A DNA stretch of 64,000 nucleotides from an uncultured Desulfovibrio sp. (GTDB taxonomy: Bacteria > Desulfobacterota > Desulfovibrionia > Desulfovibrionales > Desulfovibrionaceae). The stretch spans positions 248,001 to 312,000 of the forward strand of contig CAJXYU010000001.1 in assembly GCA_913063155.1 (NCBI GenBank), in the 5' to 3' direction. Position 1 is the stretch's first letter, and the number at the start of each line of letters is the position of its first letter. Below are positions 8,381 to 16,847 of this stretch, piece by piece. The position numbers and the translations under genes were made by a program. The notes under the pieces were generated by a model that ran no database searches, was not told the DNA's origin, and worked only from the letters and a program-made list of their open reading frames with translations.

Positions 8381-8465
8381 GATAAGGGCTGCAACAAAAT
8401 GCCAGTGCCCTTTTTCGATAGGACGGAAGGTTCTGGAGAAAAACTTTTAATCAGGAGAATTGGAA

Positions 8466-9578
8466 GTGAAAGTAGGAATCTTGAAAGAAATCAAGGCCGC
8501 GGAGAACAGGGTCGCCATGACGCCCACCGGTGTCGAGGTCATGTGCGCCAATGGCCATGAGCTCATGGTCGAGGCTTCCGCCGGTACGGGAAGCGGTTTT
8601 CCGGACGAGGCCTATGTCGCCGCCGGAGCCAGGATCATCGACACCCCGGCCGAGATATACGCGACCTGCGACATGGTCATGCACGTGAAGGAACCGCAGC
8701 CTTCCGAATACGAACTGGTCCGCGAAGGACAGATCGTCTTCACCTACTTCCACTTCGCTCCCGACGAACCGCTGACCCGCGCATTCATCAAGAACAAATC
8801 CGTCGCCATCGCTTACGAAACCGTTGAAGGCCCTTCGGGCGATCTTCCGCTTCTCACGCCCATGAGCGAAGTCGCGGGCCGCATGTCCATACAGGAAGCT
8901 GCCAAGTTCCTTGAACGCGATTTCGGCGGCAGAGGCCTCCTGATGGGCGGCGTCACCGGCGTGGCTCCCGCAAACGTCGTCGTCATCGGCGGCGGTGTGG
9001 TCGGCACCAATGCCGCGCAGATGGCCTGCGGCCTTGGTGCGAAAGTGTCCCTGCTCGACATGAACCTGGCGCGACTCAGCTACCTTTCTGACGTGATGCC
9101 CAAAAACTGTTTCCCCATGATGAGCAGCCCCGCTCTGCTGCGCGAGCTGGTCCTCGACGCCGACGTCGTCATCGGCGCGGTTCTTGTCGCCGGTGCCAAG
9201 GCTCCCAAGCTCGTCACCCGCGAAATGCTGAAGTCGATGAAGAACGGCGCCGTGATCGTGGACGTCGCCATCGACCAGGGAGGTTGCTTCGAGACCTCCA
9301 AACCCACGACTCACCAGGACCCGGTCTATGACGTCGAAGGCGTGATCCACTACTGTGTCGCGAACATGCCCGGAGCCGTCCCGGTCACTTCGACCATGGC
9401 GCTGACCAACGCCACCCTCCCTTACGCCCTTGAGATCGCCAATAAGGGCTGGAAGCAGGCCGCAATTGAAAGCAACCCCATCAAAACAGGTCTCAACATC
9501 GTCAACGGGCAGGTGACCTACAAAGGCGTGGCCGACGCCTTCGGTCTCGAGTACGTGCCTGTCGACAACGTCCTGTAA
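8466..9578 (+). CDS. ald: Alanine dehydrogenase
   Basis: A 370-residue NAD-dependent L-alanine dehydrogenase, which interconverts alanine with pyruvate and ammonia. The N-terminal KEIKAAENRVAMTP matches the family signature, the catalytic-lobe Lys/His region (HVKEPQPSEY) is present, and the Rossmann segment VVIGGGVVGTNAA (about 168-180) binds NAD. I place the start at GTG 8466, where MKVGILKE aligns with family N-termini and AGGAG lies 8 bases upstream; a TTG at 8460 would be only 2 bases from that site. It sits behind a sigma-54 promoter and just before an AGCS transporter, consistent with alanine as a carbon or nitrogen source. Confidence 0.95.
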   Translation: MKVGILKEIKAAENRVAMTPTGVEVMCANGHELMVEASAGTGSGFPDEAYVAAGARIIDTPAEIYATCDMVMHVKEPQPSEYELVREGQIVFTYFHFAPDEPLTRAFIKNKSVAIAYETVEGPSGDLPLLTPMSEVAGRMSIQEAAKFLERDFGGRGLLMGGVTGVAPANVVVIGGGVVGTNAAQMACGLGAKVSLLDMNLARLSYLSDVMPKNCFPMMSSPALLRELVLDADVVIGAVLVAGAKAPKLVTREMLKSMKNGAVIVDVAIDQGGCFETSKPTTHQDPVYDVEGVIHYCVANMPGAVPVTSTMALTNATLPYALEIANKGWKQAAIESNPIKTGLNIVNGQVTYKGVADAFGLEYVPVDNVL

Positions 9579-9662
9579 AAAACACCGCCAGGCAATGCAG
9601 CGGAGATGTTTATAAAGGAGCATGTCGTTCGAAATCCAAGGTAACAAAACCAAGGAGATCTG

Positions 9663-11063
9663 ATGGAATTTCTGACTTTATTGGATGGAATGGTAGGTAA
9701 AATCGGTGCCTTCGCATGGGGACCGCCGATGCTGATTCTGCTGGTGGGCACGGGTGTCTGGCTCACGTTCGCACTACGCGGTCTCCAGCTCAGAAAGCTG
9801 GGGTACGCCCTCTACCTGGCGCTCATCAAGCGCAAGGAAGAAACCGACGAACCGGGTGACATCACCCATTTCCAGGCCCTGATGACCGCCCTCTCGGCAA
9901 CGGTCGGGACCGGTAACATCGCAGGTGTGGCCACGGCCATCGCCGTGGGCGGACCGGGCGCGTTGTTCTGGATGTGGGTCACCGGCCTTGTGGGCATGGC
10001 CACCAAGTACGCCGAAGCCGTTCTGGCCGTTAAGTACCGCGTTGTGGACGAAAACGGCGAAATGAGCGGCGGACCGATGTACTACATCGCAAAAGGCCTG
10101 AAGATGCCCTGGCTGGGCGCTGTCTTCGCCTGCTTCGCATCCGTGGCCGCATTCGGCATCGGCAATATGGTCCAGTCGAACTCCATTGCGGACGCGGTTC
10201 ACGCCACCTACAACATATCCCCGCTCGTAACCGGGATAATCCTCATGGTGTGCATTGCCGCCGTCATCCTGGGCGGCATCAAGAAAATCGGTCAGGTGAC
10301 CGGCTTCTTCGTGCCGATCATGATTGTCTTCTACATGGCCGGCGCCGCGTACATCATCATCGCCAATATAGCAGAAGTTCCAGCCGCACTGGCGCTCATC
10401 ATCGAACAGGCGTTCAACCCCACTGCCGCTGTCGGCGGTTTTGCAGGCGCGACCATCATGCTGTGTATCAGGATGGGTGTGGCCCGCGGGGTCTTCTCCA
10501 ACGAATCCGGCCTGGGCAGCGCTCCCATCGCTGCGGCCGCCGCCCAGACCAAGCAGCCGGTGACGCAGGCTCTGGTGTCCATGACCCAGACCTTTATCGA
10601 CACCCTGGTGGTCTGCACCATGACCGGACTGGTCCTGATCCTCACCGGTGTATGGTCCAGCGGCGCCACCGGCGCCGAGCTGACCACCATCGCCTTTGCC
10701 GCGGGCATGCCCGGCGGCGCGCATGTGGTGACCATAGGCTTGGTCCTGTTCGCCTACTCCACCATTCTCGGCTGGAGCTACTACGGCGAGAAGTCCATCG
10801 AGTACCTGCTCGGCGTGAAGGCTGTGATGCCTTATCGGCTCCTCTTCATCTGCTTTGTCGGTGTCGGGGCGGTGGCCAAGCTCAGCCTTGTCTGGAACAT
10901 CTCGGACACCCTGAACGGCCTGATGGCCATCCCCAACCTTGTCGGTCTGCTGCTCCTGACGCCTGTCGTCGTCTCGGAAACCAAGCAGTATTTCGAGAAG
11001 ATCAAAGGCCGCAAGGAAGCCGCAACGCTCAAGCCTTCGGCCGCATCGCAAACCGAAAAGTAG
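9663..11063 (+). CDS. AGCS-family alanine/glycine:cation symporter
   Basis: A 466-residue inner-membrane transporter with about ten or more hydrophobic segments. Signatures of the alanine-or-glycine:cation symporter family are [19 protein letters not shown] near residue 77 and [19 protein letters not shown] near 275. It should import alanine or glycine with Na+ or H+. The ATG at 9663 has AAGGAG 6 bases upstream. A 13-codon open frame (9622-9663) ends on it with a TGATG overlap. It follows ald by 84 bases and is closed by a strong terminator, so ald and this gene form one unit. Confidence 0.93.
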   Translation: MEFLTLLDGMVGKIGAFAWGPPMLILLVGTGVWLTFALRGLQLRKLGYALYLALIKRKEETDEPGDITHFQALMTALSATVGTGNIAGVATAIAVGGPGALFWMWVTGLVGMATKYAEAVLAVKYRVVDENGEMSGGPMYYIAKGLKMPWLGAVFACFASVAAFGIGNMVQSNSIADAVHATYNISPLVTGIILMVCIAAVILGGIKKIGQVTGFFVPIMIVFYMAGAAYIIIANIAEVPAALALIIEQAFNPTAAVGGFAGATIMLCIRMGVARGVFSNESGLGSAPIAAAAAQTKQPVTQALVSMTQTFIDTLVVCTMTGLVLILTGVWSSGATGAELTTIAFAAGMPGGAHVVTIGLVLFAYSTILGWSYYGEKSIEYLLGVKAVMPYRLLFICFVGVGAVAKLSLVWNISDTLNGLMAIPNLVGLLLLTPVVVSETKQYFEKIKGRKEAATLKPSAASQTEK

Positions 11064-11089
11064 GATTGCCTCGAGCCTCTGAACAATTA

Positions 11090-11130
11090 CCCCGTCCCGG
11101 ACAAGAGCCGGGACGGGGTTTTCTTTTTTT
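11090..11130 (+). terminator. Rho-independent terminator of the ald-symporter unit
   Basis: A perfect 11-bp GC stem (11090-11100 with 11108-11118) is followed by TTTTCTTTTTTT. Confidence 0.92.
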
Positions 11131-11154
11131 CGATCACATTGAAAACATTATTGA

Positions 11155-12333
11155 TTATGAAACAGGCATGACTCTGTTCTGGAACAACTTCTTCTTTGAA
11201 TGCATGCCGAAGAGAAAACGCACCGGGTTGAAAGGACGGATCAGGACAAGATAGGCGGCGAGAATCAATGCGAAGCTCGTCGCGGCGTTCAGCGCATACT
11301 TCGCCGGAATGCCCCAGTCCAGTTGAACCACATACCAGCCAACCACAAGGATGACGGTCTGATGCAGAATGTAGAAAGGAAGCACAGCCTCATTGCCCGG
11401 TACAGTCCATCGATATTTGCCGCTCAGGAATTTTGAGCCGTACCCCAGAATGGCGATGATCCACCCGAGGGTCTGCAGGCTCATGGTCAGTTGAAAGAGT
11501 GTGTAAGGCAACAGGGGTGTAAAGGATTGAGTGTTCGTTGCGTAGCCCATTTTGAGAATGAAATGCCCTTCCGCGCCGAAGCCGAGAGCCCCTATCAGAA
11601 GCCCCCACTTGGCGCAGGATTGCAACGCCGGAACAAAGCGTTTATCCGAAGCCAGAATATACCCCACAAACGAATACAGGGCGAAGTACACGAAATCGGC
11701 CCAGGAGTGTTCGCCATGGAAATGGCCGCTCAGTCCCATGAGAGCCGCAAAAAGGGGAACGACGAACAGGAACGGACCGAACCTGCCGGAGCAGGCGGTT
11801 ACGATACGTTTCCGTACCCTGTCGCCGCCCCCGGTGCCCATCCACAGGAATACGGGCAACGTGACAAGCGAAATATAGAACAGAAACCACAGGAACCAGA
11901 GATGGCCATTGAAGAAATAGACAAAGGGCGGCAAGGCGCCGAGGGCTGAATGTTCGAAAAAGCCGGCACAGCCGTTAAGCCAGCCGCCGAAGCTCATGCC
12001 GTGGGTGACGCCGTCCAAGGCGAACTGGGGCGGCAAAAGCAACACCACACCCACTGTATACAACGGTAAGAGCAACCGAAGGGCCCGCTCCCTAAGAAAT
12101 TCGAGCCAGGTACGGCGGCTCAGGGAATACCACGCGGCCATGCCTGAAAGCAGAAAGAAGAGCGGCATGACCCAGGCGTCGATGATCCCCACGAAAATGG
12201 TGCAGGGCACAGCGGTCCGGAAGTTCTTCACATGCCAGTCCAACGTGTCGAAAAGCCTCGCGTTGTGGAACAGGAAAATGGTCAGCGTGGCCAGGATGCG
12301 GATGTTGTCGATGTCGTATCGGCGAGTTTTCAT
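11155..12333 (-). CDS. Acyltransferase 3 family membrane protein
   Basis: A 392-residue multi-span membrane protein starting MKTRRYDIDNIRILATLTIFLFHNAR, the typical opening of acyltransferase 3 (OafA/OpgC/NolL) proteins, which move acyl groups onto periplasmic or surface glycans. About ten hydrophobic segments are visible. The next segments (FLLSGMAAWYSL, LWFLWFLF) resemble the OpgC/MdoC subgroup, which succinylates osmoregulated periplasmic glucans, but no glucan genes are nearby. Substrate is therefore unassigned. Confidence 0.82.
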   Translation of the reverse strand: MKTRRYDIDNIRILATLTIFLFHNARLFDTLDWHVKNFRTAVPCTIFVGIIDAWVMPLFFLLSGMAAWYSLSRRTWLEFLRERALRLLLPLYTVGVVLLLPPQFALDGVTHGMSFGGWLNGCAGFFEHSALGALPPFVYFFNGHLWFLWFLFYISLVTLPVFLWMGTGGGDRVRKRIVTACSGRFGPFLFVVPLFAALMGLSGHFHGEHSWADFVYFALYSFVGYILASDKRFVPALQSCAKWGLLIGALGFGAEGHFILKMGYATNTQSFTPLLPYTLFQLTMSLQTLGWIIAILGYGSKFLSGKYRWTVPGNEAVLPFYILHQTVILVVGWYVVQLDWGIPAKYALNAATSFALILAAYLVLIRPFNPVRFLFGMHSKKKLFQNRVMPVS

Positions 12334-12473
12334 GCAATCTTCTATAGCGCTTATCGAAATTTTGCAAAAATTCTCCCCTGATATTTTGTAAAAAATCGTT
12401 AACTCCGTCAGGTACGGGCTTCAGCGTTAAGCAACTTCACCCACCCCGCCCTCGTCATCCGTGTTATGAACAC

Positions 12474-12504
12474 AAAAAAAGCCCCGGCTCCAAAAGCCGT
12501 GGCT
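12474..12504 (-). terminator. Terminator of the CBS-ACT gene
   Basis: On the minus strand AGCCACGGCT/AGCCGGGGCT (12495-12504 with 12480-12489, one mismatch) is followed by seven T. Confidence 0.8.
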
Positions 12505-12534
12505 TTCCCATATCGTCTTATCCCGGCGGAAAGG

Positions 12535-13191
12535 TTATTTCCACTGGCCCTTGAAATCATCCGGATCGACCAGTTTGAAACCGCGAGCCCGCAGGGCTGC
12601 CTCGACCGGAGCGACGTCCTCTGTGGCTACGCGCAGCACGATGAGGCGGCGTTCGCCCATAAAGAAGGTGGACGAGGAAATGATGGACAGCTTCATGTTG
12701 GCGACAACGCCTGCGGCCTCGTACAGCACGCCGGTCTTGTCCTCAACATCCACGGTGATGCGGCAGCCGCCCTCGCGGAAACCCATTTCCTCCACCAGCA
12801 CGTCGAGCATGGCGTCGCGGTTCACGTAGCCCAGAATTTCACCGTCGCCGTCCACCACGGCCAGGCCGGCCAGGTTCATCTCATGCATCATGTCCGCGGC
12901 GGCCTCCACTTCGGCCTCGGGAGAAATCTTCTTGATGTCGCGGCGTTGGATATCCTCGACGGTCAATTTATCCATGAAAACGGCCTTGCCGTGTTTCTCC
13001 ATGGCCTTGACCATGCCGGACAGAGCCCCGGCGATATCCTCCTTGGGCACGTATCCGACCAGATCGCCGGACTCATCCACCACAAGCAGCATCCAGAGCT
13101 TTTCCTCTTCCAACTTTTTCTGGGCGTCCTTGACGAGGGTCTGCGGGGTCACCGTGGCGAAATCCTGCAACATCTTGAATCCTACGAACAT
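12535..13191 (-). CDS. Tandem CBS domain protein with C-terminal ACT domain (AcuB-like)
   Basis: A 218-residue cytoplasmic protein. Two CBS motifs (about residues 8-60 and 78-130, with DESGDLVGYV and DGDGEILGYV repeats) should bind adenine nucleotides, and an ACT-like domain follows (about 140-205, RITVDVEDKTGVLYEAAGVV). This CBS-CBS-ACT order is that of AcuB-like proteins, which are thought to be ligand sensors; no acu genes adjoin here. The ATG at 13191 has AGGAGG 8 bases upstream. Confidence 0.8.
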   Translation of the reverse strand: MFVGFKMLQDFATVTPQTLVKDAQKKLEEEKLWMLLVVDESGDLVGYVPKEDIAGALSGMVKAMEKHGKAVFMDKLTVEDIQRRDIKKISPEAEVEAAADMMHEMNLAGLAVVDGDGEILGYVNRDAMLDVLVEEMGFREGGCRITVDVEDKTGVLYEAAGVVANMKLSIISSSTFFMGERRLIVLRVATEDVAPVEAALRARGFKLVDPDDFKGQWK

Positions 13192-13379
13192 TCAACTTCC
13201 TCCTGGCAATCGGTCTGCCCGACCAGGCTCTTTTGTTTATGGCTGTTCAAAAAGGTCGGGGAGCAAGGCGGTCGGCCGCAATTCCGGCCCTTGGCAAGGG
13301 CGCCGGCCAAGCCATGCAGCGGGTATGCATCTATGAAGCAGGGTCCGGAAGGGAAGTCAAGGAGTAAGTCGTCCGGAGA

Positions 13380-14369
13380 TCAGCCTCCCATGGACATGTA
13401 CACGCGCCGCACCATGTCCGGAGGCATGTCGGAACCCCAGTGGCCCGTGACCTTTGCCAGCGCATAGGCCGCTAACAGCATGGTAACCGCTCCCAGGGCA
13501 AGCACCCAGAACGGCAGCTTTTTCTTCCCGGCGCTCACGGACAGGCAGCCTTCCACGGGGCACGCGCCCACGCAGGCGGTGCAGCCCATGCATTCGGGCG
13601 AATTGACGCTGCTTTTCGCCGACACGGCGATGCCGCCCGGACAGATGAGGTCGCATTTCCCGCAGCCGATGCACTGGTGCGCGTCCCGACGGATGCCAAG
13701 CGGGCTGAGCATGGCGCACAGGCCGAGGAGCCCGCCGTAGGGGCACAGGTAGCGGCACCAGAAATTGCGCAACACCACGCTGAGCAGAGCGAGGACGGCC
13801 AGTACTACCAGAGCCGTTCTGGAGGGCGAAAGGAAGAAATCGAGCATCTTGGCGTCGGCCACCATATTGAACGGGGCGCGAAGGAATTGCTCGATAGCCC
13901 GTGGACTCATGGAAAGGGAGGTGTACAGAAAACCGCCGAGCAGCACGTATTTCACGGCCAGAAGCGGATAATCCAGCCATTTGGGCGGCACCAAAGCCAG
14001 CCCCAGCTTCCTGCCCAGCTTTTCGGCCAGATTGGACAGCAGACCCACCGGACAGATGTAGCCGCAAAAGCCCTTGCGAAAGAGCCAGGCCATGATCAGG
14101 GCGGCCACAAAAATGGCCAGTCCTGCCGGGTGCACCGGGTCCCACTGCGCCGTGAGCAGGAGGCGTTTCAGGGCCAGGAGGGCGCTGATGGGCAGGAATC
14201 CTTCCACGGACGCGGGCTTGGGCACAAAGGCCGAGGAGCCGCCCCTGGCCCAGTCCACGAAAAGGTAAAACCGCCAGCCCACATAGATGCAGAACAGGGT
14301 GAAGGAGATCTGGATGATGCGCCGCAGCGCGAACGGATCGAGAGTGTGACGAATCTTCTTCATATGCAT
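13380..14369 (-). CDS. NapH/NosR-type membrane polyferredoxin
   Basis: A protein of about 329 residues with four or five membrane segments, two CX3CP-type loops (GFCGYICPVG near 105 and FWCRYLCPYG near 200), and two soluble 4Fe-4S motifs (CIGCGKCDLICPGG, CMGCTACVGACPVEGC). A final membrane helix precedes the C-terminus. Family members pass electrons between quinols and periplasmic or cytoplasmic partners. Starts at 14369 (MHMKK) or 14363 are both possible; the AGGAGG site is about 20 bases upstream, but a GGCGGC/GCCGCC hairpin between them could bring it close. A strong terminator separates it from the MrpORP gene, so co-transcription is limited. Confidence 0.82.
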   Translation of the reverse strand: MHMKKIRHTLDPFALRRIIQISFTLFCIYVGWRFYLFVDWARGGSSAFVPKPASVEGFLPISALLALKRLLLTAQWDPVHPAGLAIFVAALIMAWLFRKGFCGYICPVGLLSNLAEKLGRKLGLALVPPKWLDYPLLAVKYVLLGGFLYTSLSMSPRAIEQFLRAPFNMVADAKMLDFFLSPSRTALVVLAVLALLSVVLRNFWCRYLCPYGGLLGLCAMLSPLGIRRDAHQCIGCGKCDLICPGGIAVSAKSSVNSPECMGCTACVGACPVEGCLSVSAGKKKLPFWVLALGAVTMLLAAYALAKVTGHWGSDMPPDMVRRVYMSMGG

Positions 14370-14462
14370 GGCGGCAGGTATACGCCGCCCTCCTGGCAAG
14401 TCAACCTACGGCCGGAGGCATACATGATCTGTCGTTCGTCCGACAGTCTCCCCGTCTTTTTT

Positions 14463-14502
14463 GCAAAAGACGGAAGGCGCGGTTTCCCGCGCCTTCTGTC
14501 TT
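14463..14502 (-). terminator. Terminator after the MrpORP gene
   Basis: A 16-bp stem with one mismatch (14487-14502 with 14467-14482) and a GAAA loop on the minus strand is followed by TTTTGC. Confidence 0.85.
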
Positions 14503-14535
14503 TAGGAATGGAGGTGTTCAGCGAATGAACGCCAA

Positions 14536-15798
14536 CTAGTGATCGCAGGTGTTCTGACCGGTGGTCAGGGAACCCGCAATGTACTTGTTGACGAGATTCT
14601 CGGGATCTTCGGCCGGTGCGCCGGTGATGACCTTGACGTTGCGGCCGGTGAACATGGCCTGGGCCTTTGCGCCCATGCCGCCCGCGATGACCAGATTGAC
14701 CTTCTGGTCCGCGCACCAGTTGGGAATGACGCCCGGCTCGTGCGGCGGCGGGGTTTCAAAGGTGGTGGAAATAATGCTCTTGAGTTCCGTGTCCACGTCC
14801 ACGATGGCGAAACGTTCGCAGTGGCCGAAGTGGTTGCACAGAACCTCGCCAACCACCGGCACGGCGATGCGAACCTTGCCGCTTGCGCCTTCCAGATCGT
14901 CGAAACAGGGCATGTCCTTGTTTTCCTGCAGCAGGTCGGCGAGTTCCAGCATGGGCTTGATGACCGCGTTCATGGCCTTGGCCGTGGCGCCGTCGTGATC
15001 CACCTTGACCAGGGGATACCCTTCGTCGCCGGAACGGGCCACTTCCGGATCCATGGGAATGCGGCCCAGGAAGCGGACGCCCATTTCAGCAGCCAGCTTC
15101 TCGCCGCCGCCGGAGCTGAAAATGTCGTGAACCGCGCCACAGTCGGGGCAGGCAAAGCCGGACATGTTCTCCACGATGCCCAGCATGGGGTTGCCCACCT
15201 GGCGCACAAAGGAGACCGAACGGCGAACGTCGTCCACGGCCACGCCCTGCGGAGTGGTGACGATGACTGCGTGGGCGTCGTGGCCCAGGGTCTGAAGCGC
15301 GGTGAGCGGTTCGTCGCCGGTGCCCGGAGGGCAGTCGACCACGAGATAGTCCAGATCGCCCCAGTCGACGTCCTGGACGAACTGCTTGATGAGCCCCATC
15401 TTGACCGGGCCGCGCCAGATGACCGCGTCGTTCTTGCTGGGCAGCATGAAGCCCAGGGACATGACCCATAGGTTGCGACTCCAGGAAATGGGTTCGATGA
15501 CCTGGTCGCCGATGTGCGGCTGTTCGCCTTCCAGGGAAAGCAGCCGCGGCACGCTCGGTCCGTGCACGTCCACGTCCAACAGGCCGACCCGCTTGCCCGC
15601 CAGGGACAGGGCCACGGCGATATTGGTGGCCACGGTGGACTTACCCACCCCGCCCTTGCCGGACATGACCACGATTTTATGCTTGATGCGGCTCAAAGTG
15701 GTTTTGAGCTTGATGTCTTCGGGACCTTCGGCACAACCGCCGCTGGAGCATCCGCCGCCGGCTGTGGCGGAGGAGCAGCTTCCGCATGCGTCACTCAT
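14536..15798 (-). CDS. MrpORP: Mrp/NBP35-type ATPase fused to an ORP/NifX-like domain
   Basis: A 420-residue two-domain protein. The first 280 residues are an Mrp/NBP35 P-loop ATPase with a deviant Walker A (MSGKGGVGKST near 45), an N-terminal Cys-rich stretch (CGSCSS...CSSGGC) and a CPDC pair near 218 that in relatives holds a bridging Fe-S cluster. The last 115 residues (VRIAVPVVGEVLCNHFGHCERFAIVDVD) are a NifX/dinitrogenase Fe-Mo cofactor-like domain. This fusion is MrpORP of Desulfovibrio, part of the orange protein complex that handles a Mo-Cu sulfide cluster and is linked to cell division. It follows the ORP gene in one operon. Confidence 0.92.
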   Translation of the reverse strand: MSDACGSCSSATAGGGCSSGGCAEGPEDIKLKTTLSRIKHKIVVMSGKGGVGKSTVATNIAVALSLAGKRVGLLDVDVHGPSVPRLLSLEGEQPHIGDQVIEPISWSRNLWVMSLGFMLPSKNDAVIWRGPVKMGLIKQFVQDVDWGDLDYLVVDCPPGTGDEPLTALQTLGHDAHAVIVTTPQGVAVDDVRRSVSFVRQVGNPMLGIVENMSGFACPDCGAVHDIFSSGGGEKLAAEMGVRFLGRIPMDPEVARSGDEGYPLVKVDHDGATAKAMNAVIKPMLELADLLQENKDMPCFDDLEGASGKVRIAVPVVGEVLCNHFGHCERFAIVDVDTELKSIISTTFETPPPHEPGVIPNWCADQKVNLVIAGGMGAKAQAMFTGRNVKVITGAPAEDPENLVNKYIAGSLTTGQNTCDH

Positions 15799-15891
15799 GT
15801 TCTTTTCTCCTGATATGGAATTCCGGCCCTATGCCGGTACAAAGCTGTAAATAAGCATTCGGGCGGCCCTGTCAAACCGCCCGGACGGATT

Positions 15892-16251
15892 TTACCAATG
15901 CCCTTCCTTGTCGGGCCCGGCAGCAGTTTTCAGCCGCCCGGCCTCGTAGGCGTCGATGGCCTCCCGGACGGTGCCGCCGGGGCCGAGGTACACCCCTATG
16001 CCACCGTGACTGAGCGCTTTGTAGGCCTTGGGGCCCACATGCCCGGTAATCACTGCCCCGGCCCCGGTGGCGGCTACGTTCTGGGCGGCCTGTATGCCCG
16101 CCCCCTGAGGGAGAGTCAGGTTCTGCGTGTTGTCCACAAATTCATGTCCGCCGGTTTCCTCGTCGTAAATGATGAATCCGGACGCACGTCCGAAACGCGG
16201 GTCCATGGAACCGTTCAGGTCCGGCCCGCCGCTGCTGATGGCTATCTTCAT
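15892..16251 (-). CDS. Orange protein (ORP), NifX/NifB-like Mo-Cu cluster carrier
   Basis: A 119-residue single-domain protein of the dinitrogenase iron-molybdenum cofactor family. It opens with MKIAISSGGPDLNGSMDPRFGRASGF, where the DPRFGR motif is typical of ORP; D. gigas ORP holds an S2MoS2CuS2MoS2 cluster without covalent ligands. It contains no Cys, as in ORP. Its ATG overlaps the preceding stop (ATGA), and the MrpORP gene follows 93 bases downstream. The cluster identity is inferred from family and context. Confidence 0.9.
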   Translation of the reverse strand: MKIAISSGGPDLNGSMDPRFGRASGFIIYDEETGGHEFVDNTQNLTLPQGAGIQAAQNVAATGAGAVITGHVGPKAYKALSHGGIGVYLGPGGTVREAIDAYEAGRLKTAAGPDKEGHW

Positions 16252-16706
16252 GATCGCCTCCCTTTGTTGCTTTTATTCAGGTCGCCGCCCGCTCCCGCCC
16301 TCTGCCGTCCGAACCCTTTTCCGGACCGACAGCAACTCATTCCCGGCTTGGCGCCGCCGTCGGCTACGGCACGGCATCCGGGCATGGCCAGGCTGCCCAG
16401 AGTGTCTTGAACGAACGCGTCGAGAACGTCCTCAACGCCTCCCCTGACCCAGGGACGAACGGCGATGCCTGCGTTGCAGAATTGTTGCTGTGTGCGCCTG
16501 CACACCGCGCCGCAGATGAGTGTGTTTACCCCGCAGGCCAGTATGGCGGATGTCCTGTCCAATGGGTCCTTTGAGGGAAGGGATAGTCGGCCTGCGGGGC
16601 AAATTTCCTCACCATCGACCTTGTAGAACCGAAACTCGTCCGCGTTGTCGAACACGGAGGCAAGTCGGTCGCCGTAGCAGGCCAGGCAGATGATCGTTTC
16701 ACTCAT
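16248..16706 (-). CDS. NifX-like ORP-operon protein (DVU2107-like)
   Basis: A 152-residue protein with an N-terminal NifX/Fe-Mo cofactor-like domain (CLACYGDRLASVFDNADEFRFY) and a basic Cys/Gly-rich tail. It is the first gene of the orange-protein operon, as is the DVU2107-type gene in D. vulgaris. The start is placed at ATG 16706 with AGGAG 9 bases upstream; a longer frame would begin inside the -24 box of the sigma-54 promoter and cannot be translated from that transcript. Its stop overlaps the ORP start. Confidence 0.8.
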   Translation of the reverse strand: MSETIICLACYGDRLASVFDNADEFRFYKVDGEEICPAGRLSLPSKDPLDRTSAILACGVNTLICGAVCRRTQQQFCNAGIAVRPWVRGGVEDVLDAFVQDTLGSLAMPGCRAVADGGAKPGMSCCRSGKGFGRQRAGAGGDLNKSNKGRRS

Positions 16707-16732
16707 GCTGGGTAACTCCTGACCGCACAGAA

Positions 16733-16747
16733 GCATAGTCCGTGCCA
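16733..16747 (-). promoter_or_regulatory. Sigma-54 (-24/-12) promoter of the orange-protein operon
   Basis: On the minus strand TGGCAC-N5-ATGC with 10 bp between GG (16745-16746) and GC (16733-16734). Transcription should start near 16722, 16 bases before the first ATG. A TTTCA-N8-TGAAA dyad (16765-16782) lies just upstream. Confidence 0.82.
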
Positions 16748-16822
16748 ATATTTTTATCTCTTAATTTCAATATATTATGAAAATCAAAGGTTCACAGGAG
16801 CGACGCAGAGTACGCCGCCCGG

Positions 16823-16847
16823 GAAAACAAGGGCGTATTATTCGCCC
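16823..16847 (-). terminator. Terminator of the ORP activator gene
   Basis: On the minus strand GGGCG-N7-CGCCC followed by TTGTTTT; the stem overlaps the last codons of the activator. It insulates the activator from the ORP operon. Confidence 0.65.

Larger units (their letters stand above)
7970..8465 (+). promoter_or_regulatory. Regulatory region between the TyrR-like activator and ald
   Basis: The 496 bases carry no credible gene. They hold a sigma-54 promoter (8366-8380), a perfect dyad TGGAAAT-N10-ATTTCCA (8201-8224) about 150 bases upstream of it, a second dyad GGTA-N8-TACC (8050-8065), and an AT-rich segment (about 8130-8215). This is the usual arrangement for DNA-looping activation by an enhancer-binding protein. 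Confidence 0.6.
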
